A DNA stretch of 64,000 nt, taken from the NCBI GenBank assembly GCA_020226215.1, contig CM035232.1, forward strand, positions 64,514,184-64,578,183. The letters run 5' to 3'. Source of the stretch: Sindora glabra. Lineage: Eukaryota > Streptophyta > Magnoliopsida > Fabales > Fabaceae. The position numbers were made by a program, and so were the translations under genes. This document shows, one piece after another, positions 1 to 12,991 of this stretch. Positions within the stretch are counted from its first letter, which is position 1. Each line of letters begins with the position of its first letter. The notes under the pieces are model-generated. The model searched no databases, had not been told where the DNA came from, and saw only the letters and a list, made by a program, of their open reading frames with translations.

Positions 1-1931
1 ATTGATTTAGTGAGAGAATTCAATTAATTTAAGAAATTAAATTAGAAATTTTCAAATTAGTCTATTAACCCTCTATCCCTATGTGTAAGACCATGATTAA
101 CTAACCAAATTCAATATCAAAATAGCAAAAAGATCAGGAATCATAAGGATGAACACTAATTATATTAAATTAACATTCAACAAATACAATTTCAAGAAAT
201 TAACACATAAAACTATGGAAAAAGGAAACTTAATTAGGGAAAGTCAACAATACAAATTATGATCTTATAATCTAGAAGAGAAGAGCCTAAAAATCCTTGA
301 ATTAACTCCAAATTTAGCTTTCTATAGCTAGGGAATACAAGAGTTAGAAGAAGAGAGAAAATTGTGTTATTGAATTTTGTCTAGATTGTTATGTGTCATG
401 AGTTCTCTACCTCCTATCTAACATAATTAAACTAAAACCTTATTGAACCTAAATTCTATTCCTCTAACAATTACAAAGATAGGCCCTTCCTAATTTTTAG
501 AAGTAGAGAACATATTTTTACAAAGCAATTAACTCTAAGAATTATAGTAGTAAAAATCCTACAAGTCTAACTTCTAACTAGTATAAAACCATTAAAATAA
601 TGTAATTTAGGTAAATTATAAATAGAAAGGTTGTAGAGTTAGCCTTAGGAAGATTTAGGTACTAATTACATATTAATTGGACTTTTGTAACTTTAGATAT
701 AACCCAAATATTAAAACTAGCTTAGTTATGATAGAAATAGGGTTTCACTTCTTGGTTAAATAAGGGTTTCAACAAGTCTAAACTGAACTTTGATCAAAAC
801 ACTAAAGTTGTAGATTTTTTTTTTAAATTTACCAATGGTATAAAGATTACCCTAATATGATATACAGAGCCCAAGATATAACTGAAAAATAGAAATAGTA
901 TCAAAATCTTACATTAATTAAATAAATTCATAATATTACAAAACTAACTCTAAATTATAAAATAAGGCCAATTATATAAAATTAAGCATGTGTAACTCAC
1001 TAAGAGGTATAAAATAGAAGGAAATAATGTAGATAAAATATTAATAATTAGATTATCAACTATATGGGCATAGGGAAACATACCAAGGTTGGAGTCCATT
1101 TTCATTGTGCGGTAGGATTTTTCTTAGCATATACTTAATCTCGCTACCTAGAAGTTAAAGCAAAGTATAAAAACATTGATGAAGAAGAGCTATGAAAATC
1201 TAACCTTTTTTAAATTTCAAAATCTTGAAATAGTGACAAAGCCTACAATTTTAATGACTTTGTAAGATTTATTTTTGTCAAGTTTGCTTGTATGCTTTAA
1301 TTATTATGCAGTGGTCAAGTTGGATCAGATTTTATTTTATATCTAGGGATCAAATGTGACTATAATTTTCTTGTTTAATATTGTAAACTTACTTATGCAC
1401 AACATACTATGTTTTGCTTTTGGAAACTCTAGTCTTGGGTTTTTTATACACCTTTTGTCTTATTCTTAATTTAGTGGATCCAAGTCAATTCTTAGGAAGG
1501 AATAATTTTTTTGTAGTTTGTTGACCATTTTTCTGGTATTTGAGAAGGGAACATCTTTTCTAAACTTTTATTACAAGTGCCTATCTTTTAATGCATATGG
1601 AATTTCGACATGAATACGATTTTTTTTAAATTATGATTTCCTGCTTTCTAGAATGGAATTTGTGTACAAGGCATGGGTAAGAGAGAATAGAGAAAGGTTA
1701 AGTTTTGAGGAGTTACATTGTAATGGCCCTATTGTTAATAGGTAATATAGGATCATTATAGCATAAAAGACAATTAGATAGTTTTGATATGAACTTAGGA
1801 TTATCTTAAATGGCCTTAAACCATTTCTCTTTTAACTTATTGAAAAATTTTAATTTAGTTTATACTATTATTTAGCCTAACTCCATAAATAAAGTTGAGT
1901 TTATTAGAATTTGAAATTTTTTTTCTAAGTC
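1..1931. repeat. Near-identical direct copy of 12992-14922
   Basis: Reading the two segments side by side, base 1 aligns with 12992 and base 1931 with 14922. I found only two differences: a missing C near position 107 (AACCAAATTC here, AACCACAATTC there) and one extra T in the T run near 1924. The match starts at the window edge, so it may continue to the left, and it ends exactly at the N gap. It carries the same content as the other copy: Gypsy LTR-like sequence, one exon of the t-SNARE pseudogene (about 1652-1718) and the first 213 bases of a long LTR (from about 1719). I infer redundant contig ends or haplotype copies rather than an old genomic duplication, because other repeats here are far more diverged. 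Confidence 0.95.
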
Positions 1932-1932
1932 G

Positions 1933-2032
1933 NNNNNNNNNNNNNNNNNNNNNNNNNNNNNNNNNNNNNNNNNNNNNNNNNNNNNNNNNNNNNNNNNNNN
2001 NNNNNNNNNNNNNNNNNNNNNNNNNNNNNNNN
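1933..2032. other. Assembly gap, 100 N
   Basis: Exactly 100 consecutive N bases, the conventional placeholder for a scaffold gap of unknown size. Sequence on the left ends inside a dispersed LTR and sequence on the right begins inside a different LTR-like repeat, so the join is poorly anchored. Confidence 0.99.
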
Positions 2033-2610
2033 AAATCAATTTCATTGATTTCTATCTATAAATCAATTTCAATCTAGCTTATTTATTGGATTATAACAAT
2101 TGCTTAATTTAACCATCTTATTGATTAAATCCTTGATAATTATCTAGTGCAGGATTTATGAATTATTGTAAGGGTTCCAAATAATTCAAAGTTAAGAAAT
2201 TAATTATAATAGTCAATTCTTTTGTGATCTGTACTTTATTCACATTAAAGAGCTTTCAATCCTTAGATTAATCATTTCACTATATTAATTTTCTTTCTTG
2301 CTATTTCACTTTCGTGTTTTAGTTTTTCTTAATACATATATTTCAATTTCAATCAAACCTCATTTTATATTCTACACATCATTTCGAATTCTACCTATAA
2401 TATGTTTTATTACTATTGTATTTCTATTGCATTCATTTTTTTATTTTTAGTGCATAAATATAACCTAAATAATTGTGTAATCATTATTAGTAGGTTAATT
2501 AAGAAAAGATAAATTAAAGAATCACTAGGGTAACGACCTAATTTGTCATCTTATATTGCATTATTTTCAGTAAACTAGTAATAATCTAATTTTGGTATAT
2601 TTCAATGCGC
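2033..2610 (+). mobile_element. Gypsy LTR remnant, inverted relative to the 12.4-13.0 kb copy
   Basis: The stretch is a diverged match to the reverse complement of about 12406-12991. Shared blocks include TTTCAATCTAGCTTA, TAGTGCATAAATA, GTGTAATCATTATTAGT and AAAAGATAAATTAA, in the same order. It is therefore a second, plus-oriented copy of the LTR belonging to the Gypsy family seen on the minus strand at 9.6-13 kb. Its 5' part is cut by the N gap. The primer-binding site expected just after the 3' end is not recognisable, so it is either a decayed solo LTR or the end of a lost element. Confidence 0.6.
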
Positions 2611-3180
2611 AATCATTAGTCAAAGAAGGAAGGATATGTTCAAATTTTGGAAAATTTTCCATGATGTTAGGTTTGCTTGAGTGTTATTATTGGAAATTTT
2701 TAGTATTCCAATGAAACTTAGCTTCTAAATTATTTTTCCTCTAAAGGATAGGAGAAACTAAATGGTGGGATAATCAAGCTCTCATAGCCCATAGATAAAA
2801 ATCATGAAATGCTTCCAATGCATCCATATTTCCACAAAAATGCTAAGGTTTAGAACAAGTTAATGTTTGCAATTAGATCTTAAGTGATCTCTGCTCTAGT
2901 AGTAACCTTAGTTAATGAATAATTTATGACAAATTTAGAGATAATCCTTTAGCAATTGAAAAGCATCATAATAATAAGTATCCAATCATCGCAGTAATAA
3001 AGCAAAGAAGAAGAATATGCATTAATCAAATGAGATGACTATTATGACATTAATATTTAAAATGCCCAAGATGACTGAATAATGTATTCTAAATGCAAAT
3101 GAAATTCAATTCAAATTTAATTTTATTAACACTAGAAGGAAAATCACTTTCAAATGCTAACATTATCATGGAAATCTTTG
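2611..3180. other. AT-rich intergenic DNA, nothing recognised
   Basis: No open frame, RNA gene or repeat that I can tie to another part of the window. Base composition is like the surrounding non-coding DNA. Confidence 0.5.
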
Positions 3181-3189
3181 GTAGAAGTA

Positions 3190-3590
3190 GGACAACTTTA
3201 GCTTTAAGATGACCAAAATTGATGTAATGTTCTTGTAGTAAATAGTAAATTTTTAAATTATTGTACTTGAAAAGTTTAGCAGTTATGTAGAAAACTATTG
3301 TACTTGGTATATTGTAGTAGTTACTGTAGGTTTCTAAATTTACTTATAAATAGGGCATCCCCCACATGTAAGCATCATGCTTCCATTTGCTTGAATAATT
3401 AGTGTTCCCTTCTTCCCTCCTCTAAATTTCTTTGTAAGCATTTCTTATTTTCATTAAATATTTTAATTTCTTAAGTTATGGTTGCATTTGCATACATCTA
3501 GCACATAACAATTTGTTTATGATCCTTATTTCTTTTTGTTTCAACTCTCTCTTGGGTAGCTTTTTGTTGTCTTGGTATCAAATCATAAGG
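3190..3590 (+). mobile_element. Possible Copia-type LTR end with primer-binding site
   Basis: A TATA box (TATAAATA, 3345-3352) sits in TACTTATAAATAGGGCATCC, a layout typical of plant LTR promoters. It is followed about 220 bases later by CTTGGTATCAAATC, whose TGGTATCA core (3573-3580) matches the initiator-Met tRNA primer site (TGGTATCAGAGC) used by many plant Copia elements. No gag or pol follows and I found no second LTR in the window, so this would be a decayed fragment. The match is short and could be chance. Confidence 0.35.
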
Positions 3591-3599
3591 ATGGAAGTA

Positions 3600-6500
3600 T
3601 AAATCATGTCAAATATAAAAACATTGTAATTAAATGAACTTCTATGCTTAGGTAAGGGAGAATAGAATTGTTAATGTGTGATTAAATGAATTATTATGCT
3701 TAGATAAAGGAGAATAGAATTGTTAATGTTTATGAAACATTTTCAATGTAATATACTAACATGGTTTAGCAATAGTAAATGTGGAAGCAAGGACCTGGTT
3801 AATTTTTCATCATAATTAACATCTAAAGGTATAGAAATGGCTAACTAACTTATAATAAATATTTACCAATCTATAATAATATATAATAAATATTTACCAA
3901 CTTGTAATAAATACTTACCGTTATGAAGTAACATGTATCAGGATACCATCAAAACTTATGATATTGTTCTTTATTTAATAACCAATGCATATTGCTTTTC
4001 ATTCTATCTATAAATTTCTTTTTCACTACATTATTTATTTAAGTGGAATAAAAGGACAACACTCTTATTTTTACTACGCATTTAGAAATGCTTCAAATTT
4101 TATGACTATGAGCATCCCATCAACTTACAATTATCTTTTACCTTCAAATAGTTTAGTGGTAGAAGATATCCACGGTTTGATGCGATTTCCATCATTATAA
4201 AATTTTAAAAGTGCAACACCGATGCGTGTTGTCCTTATATTTCACTTGTTACAGTAAGAAATGTGTGGCTAATATTGACAAGATCTTACGAAAGACTTTA
4301 ACATGAGAAAAATAAATTAGGTTTTTCTTCAAAACATGAGAATTTGTAAAATATTTTTTTACTTCAGTAATTATATTGATGAATCTAGTGTAATTTTTGT
4401 AGAGGTCATTGTTAGAAAAATATTAAGATGTAGAAATTGCATTAAAAGAGTTAGCTTAAACAATGTCGATTATTTATTAAAAATTGATGTGGTTTTCATA
4501 TACCACATTAATTTTAAAAAAATTAATGTTAACAATATACTAATGATAAAATATAGTCATGTCATTCATTGTGATAGTTGAACAATAGTTTACATGATGT
4601 TTAACAATTTGCTCTTGGCCTATAAATAAGTTTTCCCTGCTTATTTAAAACAAATCAACGATCTATCAAGATAACTTTCTTTTCATAAAAAAGATGACTT
4701 TTGACTTTGAAGTGTAAATTTTAGTATTCAAGTTTACCAAAGCTATTTGGAAGGTCCTAAAATCCTTCAATAGTTTCTTATAATGACTTGTACCCACATT
4801 TTCATCATGAAAATAGGAATTTTACAAAGCATTTGGAAGGATTTCAAACAAAATTCCTTCTAAATGTTTTATGGAATTCTTGTGCTTATTGTTAAAAGTG
4901 CTCGTACAAATACTTGGAAGGACTTTTAATGGATTTCAAGATCTTCTCAATAGCTTAGATAAAGTTGAATATTACAATATACACCTTTTATTTTAGAAGT
5001 CTCCTCTATTATTGGATTCCAAAAGCCATATCTACACCCCTAACGTGAAGAAGCACATTTAGTAATATCGAGAAAACACAAAGATGAGAAAACTAAAGAG
5101 AAATTATAGTTAGAAGAAGAAGATGACTATTTTTATATTGGAAGGCTTAAGTTTATTACAAAAATAGTTCTATTACTTTTTCTCTCCATAATTTATCATC
5201 AATTTCCATATCTATATCTTTCAATTCAAAAACCTTTAAGTAATATAAAGGAATTATGAGAAAAATTATCTCACTTTTTCTTTTCATTTAAAGTTTGTTG
5301 TTCTTGTAGTTTATAATTTGTTAGATTGTTCAATTTCTTGCTATTTGTATTTGTTTAATTGCATAAGAAAAATGTTATAATGCAAAAAATAATTTAATGT
5401 TATCAAATTATAAAATTATAAACTTTTTGCTTGTAATATAATGTAAAAATAATAATTTAGTTTATAATGTTGGTTTTTTATTTAATGACTGATAGTTAAA
5501 ACTTTGAACTTAAACAATATTGTTTTATTGTACATGTTGGTTTTTTCTTAGTAACCAATGTGTAAAGTTGAAATAGTTCAAAAACCAAGGTGCAAGATGA
5601 AAATAAAAAGAAGTGAAGTCATGACACTATTTGTAAATTTTATTGTAAAACTTTTTTAGTCTCAAAATGATTCTCTCTTTTCCAATGTATACTCATATTC
5701 TAACTTTAAGATGATTCTCTTTCATTTTTTGTATCTATACTCACCGATTGTTTTATAATCTGAAGATTTATTAGCCAGTTGATAAATCTATAAGGTTATA
5801 TACTTAACAAAAAAGCATAAAATATAAAAGTAAATATTTTCTTAACTTTTTTGTTTGCTCTTGCAACTTAGTTTTTGGTTTCAAAATTAATTATGTTTTG
5901 TTACCTTTTATTTTGATATAACTTTTATAGAATGCATAAATAAGAAACTTAATTTCATTATTTTGCTTTTGGCATTCAATAGTATTATCTACTATTTATT
6001 AATATAAAATGTATAATATTATACATCAAATTTTGATAAATATTTATGGCATTTATAAATATTAGACTCAAGACAACTTTTTTTGGAGAGTGTTAACCCA
6101 ACCCACATATTAATCAATAGATATTAGATATAAACTTTCACAATTTTCATTCTTTTCTTACATTCTTTAAAATTGTTAAAATTGGGGGTTTAAAGTATCA
6201 TTGGAGATATTGAAGGTTAGAAGGGACAAACATGGAGGAACAACAAAAGAAGGTTAATGTTATGAAGGAGAAACTATGAGAAAGGGATAAAGGGAAGGAG
6301 ATACTGCATTAGGTATTTAAAAAAAAACTATAGTTGAATATTTATATTTGACATTAGTTATTTTTATAAGTAAAGTAATTGCATTTCCAATGAAGAAACA
6401 ACAATGGTTCTCATTGATATAGAAACCAACATTATTATGTTTTTTTTTAATATCATTTGTTAACTAACATGGAACAATCTAACATATAATAATACTCGTA

Positions 6501-9100
6501 TATATATCGGTTCATAATTGATGTTGACATGAAAGATAATCAATGTTAAGAGAAAATTCTGTAGTATTGAATTATAAGAAAAATAACTCTAATTTTTTAG
6601 AAAAATTCATATGTGACATCATTACAAAAATATTATATGTACCAAAAGTGGATTATATCAATTTGATTCATACTTATATATTTGCTCTATTATCATGTAT
6701 TCAATTGATAGCTCTTGACATGCAGAATTTAATTTTTAATTTCACATATAGCATTGTTGGCCATCATTTCATGATAACCACATATTTATTTAGATATGAT
6801 AATTATAGCCTATATTTATTTATCACTATACATTTATTTTAATTTTGACTCATTCATATTAATTTTAAGATAGACACAAGTTATTATTGACCTTATTAAA
6901 TAATGGTCATATAAGTTGATTTATGATTTTATTTTACAAAAATTAAAATATTATTATATGTTTGCTTACAATATCATATTTCACATATCAATTTTTCAAA
7001 AAAATTGAAGAAAGATATTTTTTAAAATTTTTAATTAAAAATACTTATTAATAAATTAACTTTTTCCAAAAAGGATAAAATTGTAAAATTATATATTAAT
7101 AATTATATATTTCTATTTAATCTTCCATTATATTCTTTTGTATAATTTCATATATCCAAACAAGGAAATGGAAAATTATAATTTAACTCTCCATTCTTTT
7201 TCCTTTTCTTTCCCTCCATTTTTTCTATTGTCTTCTCTTTTTTTTTTTTTTCCTCCTAACTCTCAACTATGCTATTAATAAATTATCAGTTCTACTATTA
7301 TTAAAAGAAATAAAAAGAGATATCATTTTTATTTTGGAACATACAAATTTAAATTTTTTACAGGACTTATCTTCCCCGAAATTACGAAGAAATGGGCAAG
7401 AATATCATGCAAAAATACCTGAAAGAGACACTATTTTTAGTTTTAGAACTTATAAAAAAATTTATTGGCTCGTCACCTTGCTCAAATTTACGAGGAAATG
7501 GATGGAATTTTTTTTAGGTAAAAAAAGGGACGAGATTTATTATGGCACAAGTATCGTACTACACTATAAAATATTTTAATATGGGCTCTTTAACTTGAAT
7601 GGTGCTCTTAAAAAAAATTCCAATATAATATTACTTCAAAGTTATTGTTTTTAAAAAAGTTATTTTTTTTCAAAGATTTTAGAAGGAGGTGGCGTTATTA
7701 TAGATAACACTACCCTTGAAACTCTACCCAAAGAAAAAAAAACATTGACCGGGATCAATGTCTTTCAAGTGGCATTTAATTTGTAAATTTTTTTTTTATA
7801 AATATTATTTGAATGATGGGTTACCCACACGAACGCCACTAATTTGAGGTGACATCACCCATACCAACGCCTCTTACAATTTAGGTTTTTTTTTAAATAA
7901 TATTATTTTGAGAAATAGTTTAGACATGGCAGTAAACTGTGAAAATGTTTCTTTCACATTGTTACCAAAATTAAGAAGACTTTAACGATGATACATCATA
8001 AAAACAAAATATAAATAATGTGTATACATATGCAGTATGTATTAATTGAGAACATTATTTTATATAAAAATGAGAAAAATGAATCATATATTTTATTAAT
8101 AGATTAATATTAAAATATAAAATTATAGGATTTTTATAATTAATTATTAATTTCAAAATTATATTTTAATTCTAAACATTAATACCATATTAATAATCAC
8201 AATTTATTTTTCTCAATATAAAAGCATTGCTCTTGATATCTTTTAAAAATATCACCTATTTTTAACCTATCCAATTCAATAATCATATATAATCTCTAAT
8301 ATTTGGTTAAAAAAATGAAATAATAAGGGTACTTCTATTGCACAACAATTAATAATTTGCTGCATAAAATGCAACAGCTTACATGGCAGCATATCAACGG
8401 CAAGAGGCTTGAAGAATGATTTGGAACCATTGATTGTTCTTAAATCAATTACTGGTTCAGCGAGTATTTATAATGCAATAAGCAAAGTTTAATAATTACA
8501 AATAAGGGTTCCACATTTGCAAAGAAGTCCTCACTTTCACATAGACACCATGAAGATCGATTTGTCACTGAGTCGCTGTTGTGAATAGATTCATCCATTT
8601 CTGGGGAGCATCATCAATAGATATTTGTCGGAAATTATTCATCCATTTTTGGGTAGCCAACGAAGATTATTGCAGATTCTCCGTGTACATCATCATTATC
8701 ATCATTGATATTTGTTGCAAATCATCTATCTTGAGTGGTCGAACACAAAAATTTCTACTTCTATTTAGATTTTTTTTTGGGAAAAACTAAAGGATTTGAA
8801 GAATATTTGCCTTCATCGACAATTACTAAGCTTGCTGCAACTCCTATTTCTCTTTTTCACTAGTACAGATGTTATGTTTTATTGGGTTTTAAAACCACAC
8901 CACTTGGATATCTATTTTTGCAAGAAGTTGTTTTGTTTAGGATGAGCCTTGTTAGGGATTATCGATTCTATTACTATTAATTTGGTTCCCTTTCTCTTGG
9001 CTCAATTGTATAGTTCTTGGTGGAGGGCTTTTTCATTTCGTTCATTGTTATAGATTTTAGGTTGAAATTGAGTTAGAGGCTTGTTTATTAAGGACTATAC
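3600..9100. other. Decayed AT-rich intergenic DNA without recognisable genes
   Basis: I see only short chance open frames, none with a family resemblance. A small local duplication occurs at 3630-3730, where GGAGAATAGAATTGTTAATGT appears twice about 65 bases apart. The block at about 8360-8860 is less AT-rich and contains an internally repeated phrase (ATTCATCCATTT near 8590 and 8637), but no convincing product. Long T tracts near 7230-7250 are simple sequence. Confidence 0.5.
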
Positions 9101-9599
9101 ACATCTTCGGGCAAGACACAACTTTATTTAAAATTAAGAAACAAAAGATTTTACTTTCGAAAATTCAAAATCATAAATCCACGAGCAATAGGCAAATAAA
9201 AGCTAGTAAGGAGCATAACATATCATGAAGAAAAATCTTGATAAACTTGAAACTAACTAACATAACAACTTCATTTAAAAAAATTAGATCAACATAGTAG
9301 ATTCTCACAAGATTTGTTCTCTTACTCTCAAGTATTTAGGATTGGTGTTTCACTCAAATTGTTTTCATGAAATTACTCAATCATAAGCTTGCTAATCATC
9401 TAATCTCCACTATTCAAAATACATGTACAAAACAAATTAAAAGGACGTTATTTAAGATTGTAATGTGGCTAAAGAAAAAGGAAGGAAAAATGAGGATATA
9501 AGAGCTTAGAAACTAAAGAAATCAATGGAGCACTTGAATCAAAAGCATATAAGCTAATCATAAATAATTATAATTTAACACAACAACCCAAGTTTAAAT

Positions 9600-10560
9600 G
9601 CTCATCAACTTCTTTGTTTTTTTTAACTTTCTCTTTTTTTCTTTTCTTTTTTTTTTTTGACCAACCTTTGAATGTGAAGTTTGATGACTTGATGACTTTT
9701 TCACAATACATAAACTCACACACCCCCACACTTATTCAAGAATACATCTCATAAAAATTCAAATGCTTTACTAATCACTAAGGTTAGGTAAAGGCATTTG
9801 TTTTTCATTGGAAAAATATGCTCATGGGTTAATCATCAAAGAAAAGGGCAATTAAAGTTCAAGGGAGCTAACAAAGATAAAAACTTAAGGTTGGTTATCT
9901 GGCTATAGCTTAAACAAAGAAAGAATGCTTTTATTATTTTTGTGTATGCATGTGCAAATGTAATCTCGAAAAGAATTAAAGCAAGTTCTAAAGAAACAAA
10001 TTATGGAAAAACATCATATAAGAGTGGAAAAGAATAGTATAAATTTCCAGCATAAGGCGGAAAATATTACAAGGTAAGTTATGCTACCAAATTTAATCTA
10101 CCAATACAAAGTCCATCACTACATTAACCAATTTCAAGAATCAAAATCATTCATTTAATCATGTTATGAATCCTAACTAATTTCAATTGAATCCTAGTCA
10201 TGAAAATACAAAATCTCCATTAATGGAAAGCAACAAAAATTACTCAAAAAAAGTGAAAAAAATAAGTTTTTTTTAAAAAAATTCTTTTATTTTTTTGACA
10301 GCATTAAAAAGTATTAAATTTTTCTTTATTTTTTTGGAAAGCATTAAAAAACATTGAATGAAGACATAAAGTACAAAATAAATCCTAAAGTATCTCCCCA
10401 CATTTAGATTTTACATTATCCTCAATATAAAGCATATCAACATTATCATTAAGATCAAGAAAGATAAAAGACAAATAAATAAAAGAGAAGGGTAAGAAAA
10501 AGCAAATTTAAAATGGCTTGATTTACCTCCCAAGAAGTGCCTTTCTTTATCATTTTTGGC
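9600..10560 (-). mobile_element. 3' untranslated tail of the minus-strand Gypsy element
   Basis: On the minus strand the run AGGCACTTCTTGGGAGGTAA (about 10526-10545) and then GAGGATAATGTAAAATCTAA followed by TGTGGGGAGA (about 10395-10431) occur in the order seen at the end of the internal domain of many plant Gypsy elements. There the pol frame ends and a long tail containing GTGTGGGGA leads to the 3' LTR. The block joins directly to the protease remnant, so reverse transcriptase, RNase H and integrase are missing between them. The far end (3' LTR) could not be placed; 9600 is a soft limit. Confidence 0.55.
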
Positions 10561-11560
10561 TAAAGATGGCTCAAATTGCTTTAACTAAGATTTACATAAG
10601 GATTGAGTACCACATTTGCTTCCACATGACTAACTTTTAATTCGCCCATCAAAGAGGTATTTTGTAATTTGAGATTATCTATTGTAAATTTTTCAAGTGC
10701 TATTCTTAAATCATTCTTGCTTGAATGTTCAAAATCATCCTATAAAATGAATTCAAATAACTAGAATGATTAGTTTGAAAGAACTTTTTTCCTCTAAAAC
10801 TTGAATGTCTCTATCATAATTTTTTCTATAATTTTTGAAACAATATTACTATCATCACCTAAAAATGTAGAAATTTTAGTACATATATCACATTTAGTAG
10901 CACTATCCCTATAAAGACATTTATAACTATCCATACAATCCATAATTCACAAAACTTAGGAAACTTGCAAGTATGTCATCATGAATAGCATTAACTTGTA
11001 GACTAGAATCAACAAATGTAGAACCAGCATCATTAGAAATAAAAATGTTAGAATAAAAAACAATAGAAATAGCAAAAATAGTAAAGTTAAAAATAGCATT
11101 AGAAAATTTAGAATGAGGAACATCATAGACTAAAGGCTCTAAAGTGGTAAGAAAGGATACATAATTGTCTTTATACCTAAAAAATGTCAAACTTGGTTAT
11201 AACATCATTGAACTCCAAGGTTACTATTCTATCATGAACATTAATCATGATTTTTACTATCTTGAGAAAAGGCTGGCTAAGAATAATTAGTAAAAAGATC
11301 TCAAATGTTTTATTTTCCATTTTTAAAATGTAAAAATCTACTAAAAAATTGAAGCCATTAACTTGCACTAAAAGATCCTTAATAACATGTAAGGGATAAA
11401 TGTTAGATTTATTTGCTAATCAAACAACGAACCTTATTTCTTTTAAAGCTTCTAAACTAAAAGCATTAAAAATAAAAAAGACATGGCATTAATTGATGCT
11501 CCTAAATCTAATATAGCATGCTCAATTCTAGTTTTTCCTATAATACATAAAATCATAAAT
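10561..11560 (-). pseudogene. Gypsy gag-pol protease (retropepsin) region, broken
   Basis: Read on the minus strand, this encodes the aspartic protease part of a Ty3/Gypsy polyprotein, which cleaves the element's own Gag-Pol. The active-site motif is visible as LDLGASIN (about 11497-11520, in IEHAILDLGASIN). It is followed by QVNGFNFLVDFYILKMENK, then the SQPFLK block that corresponds to the usual GRPFLKTA, and then INVHDRIVTLEFNDVITKF at about 11183-11240. The frame then shifts to one that continues through 10927-11190 with weaker similarity. At least one stop and one shift interrupt it. Upstream is the gag remnant; downstream, where reverse transcriptase should follow, the element goes straight into its 3' tail. 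The product cannot be functional. Family assignment rests on motif order from memory of plant Gypsy proteins. Confidence 0.8.
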
Positions 11561-12381
11561 ATGTCTAGATCTTTACATTAAATTTGCCTATATACTTACT
11601 TTCTTATCATCCTTTAATTTTCTATTATTAATACAATTTTTCAAGGAGTTAGCATACCTTGGAATCTCTTTTATTAAATCTAGCAAGGTATGTTAATATT
11701 TACTTTTCTAAGGACTCCAAAATTTGGTTTTCATCTTCAATTTTCTTTTGTTGAAAAACTTTTCTTTTAGGAAAAGGAAACGGATAGGAAAATAGTGGGA
11801 GAAGGCTCTATAGGGAAAGAATTCACCTTTCTACTATCATGTTTTGTCTCTTTTTTGGTTGTTTATGGATTTTCTTTTTTGGTTTATTTCTAGTTTCTAG
11901 TTAATTGTTGCTTGCTGGTTTATGGTTAGTCTCTAGTTATGAAGGTTTGTCAACTTCCTTGCCACTTCTCAACATGATGACATTTGTAACTTCTTTATTC
12001 ATTGTATTATTGGAAAATGATCAATTTAATCCTTATTCCTTAAGCTCATTTAGTGTAGAAGTCAATTGGCTAATATAAGTTTATAAATTGGTGATTGTAG
12101 CCTTTATTTTCTACTAAAATTGTAGGTTATTTGCTGCCATTTGCTTGACTAATTTTTTAAATGATGTTGAGAGGAAGTTGAAGTTGCTTTTGGTTTTTGG
12201 ATAGGATTTGATTGCATTTTGTTGCATGTCAAAGGAGGAAAAGGATATTGAAATTGGCTAGGATTACTGCCATATTTGAAATTTTGGTTATCTCTCCAGC
12301 CAGAGTATTGAGCTTGCTGTTGAAATTGGTTAGCTTGTTACTGGAATTAATTTAGCTACTACTACTGGTATCTTGGTTATC
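11561..12381 (-). pseudogene. Gypsy gag remnant
   Basis: Minus-strand fragments match the carboxyl half of plant Gypsy Gag. Near 12260-12320 the reading gives QQQAQYSGWRDNQNFKYGSN, the Gln- and Trp-rich stretch that follows the capsid region. Near 11655-11765 it gives KKVFQQKKIEDENQILESL followed by an NIN.P.LDLIKEIPRYAKFL-like segment, the conserved block just before protease. The amino half of Gag is absent: the Gln-rich segment begins only about 60 bases after the primer-binding site. The remnant is interrupted by stops and shifts. Together with the loss of reverse transcriptase and integrase, this points to a non-autonomous or internally deleted copy. Confidence 0.72.
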
Positions 12382-12399
12382 TCCTTAGCAACGACACTA
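12382..12399 (-). other. Primer-binding site, tRNA-Asp type
   Basis: The minus strand reads TAGTGTCGTTGCTAAGGA, matching the plant Gypsy primer site TGGCGCCGTTGCCGGGGA, which is complementary to the 3' end of tRNA-Asp, at 13 of 18 positions. Most changes look like C-to-T or G-to-A decay. Its place directly next to the LTR edge and gag fixes the element's orientation. Confidence 0.75.
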
Positions 12400-12405
12400 A
12401 AATTT

Positions 12406-12991
12406 TGACGTGTAGGATGTAATGCACTAAAATTACATTAACATTGGTTTACTAAAAATAATGTAGTATAGAATGTCAAATCAAGTCATATCCTTAGTGA
12501 TCTTTTAATTTATCTTTTCTAAATTTGCTCACTAATAATGATTATACAATTGTTTAAATTATTTATGCACTAAAATAGATGAAAAAAATGCAAACAAAAT
12601 GCAATTGCAACTTAGATAGAAGACTAGACAGAATGCAACAAAATGCAGAGTTCAGTATGCAATAGAATGCAATATTCAAAACTAACATAAAATCAGAGTT
12701 TGGAGGTTTTATGAATTAAAATTGAAATAAATATATTAAACAAAGCAAAACATAAAATAAACAGTAAGGAAGAAAATAATGTAATGAAATAGTCAATTTA
12801 AAGAATTGAGAGCTCTAGTTTAGATTAATCATGTATCAATTGATATTTAACTTTTCTAACTAATTTTTCAACCTTGAATTACTTAAAATCCCTATAATAA
12901 TTTATGAATTCTATGCTAGATTATCATATATGATTTGATCAATTAAGATTATCTAAATTAAGAAACCTTATAATCTCTAAGCTAGATTGAA
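12406..12991 (-). mobile_element. 5' LTR (3' part) of the Gypsy element
   Basis: The LTR edge in plus-strand terms is TGACGTGTAGG at 12406, six bases beyond the primer site. The sequence to at least 12991 is repeated in inverted orientation at 2033-2610, confirming it is a dispersed repeat. The outer boundary is not placed. Sequence continues without obvious break into 12992 and beyond, and must end before the t-SNARE exon at 14644. Confidence 0.6.

Noticed and set aside
1895..2077. Plus-strand open frame
   Set aside because: It runs through the 100-N gap; the unknown residues make it meaningless.
8581..8790. 69-codon plus-strand frame
   Set aside because: Contains a small internal repeat and no recognisable domain; treated as chance.
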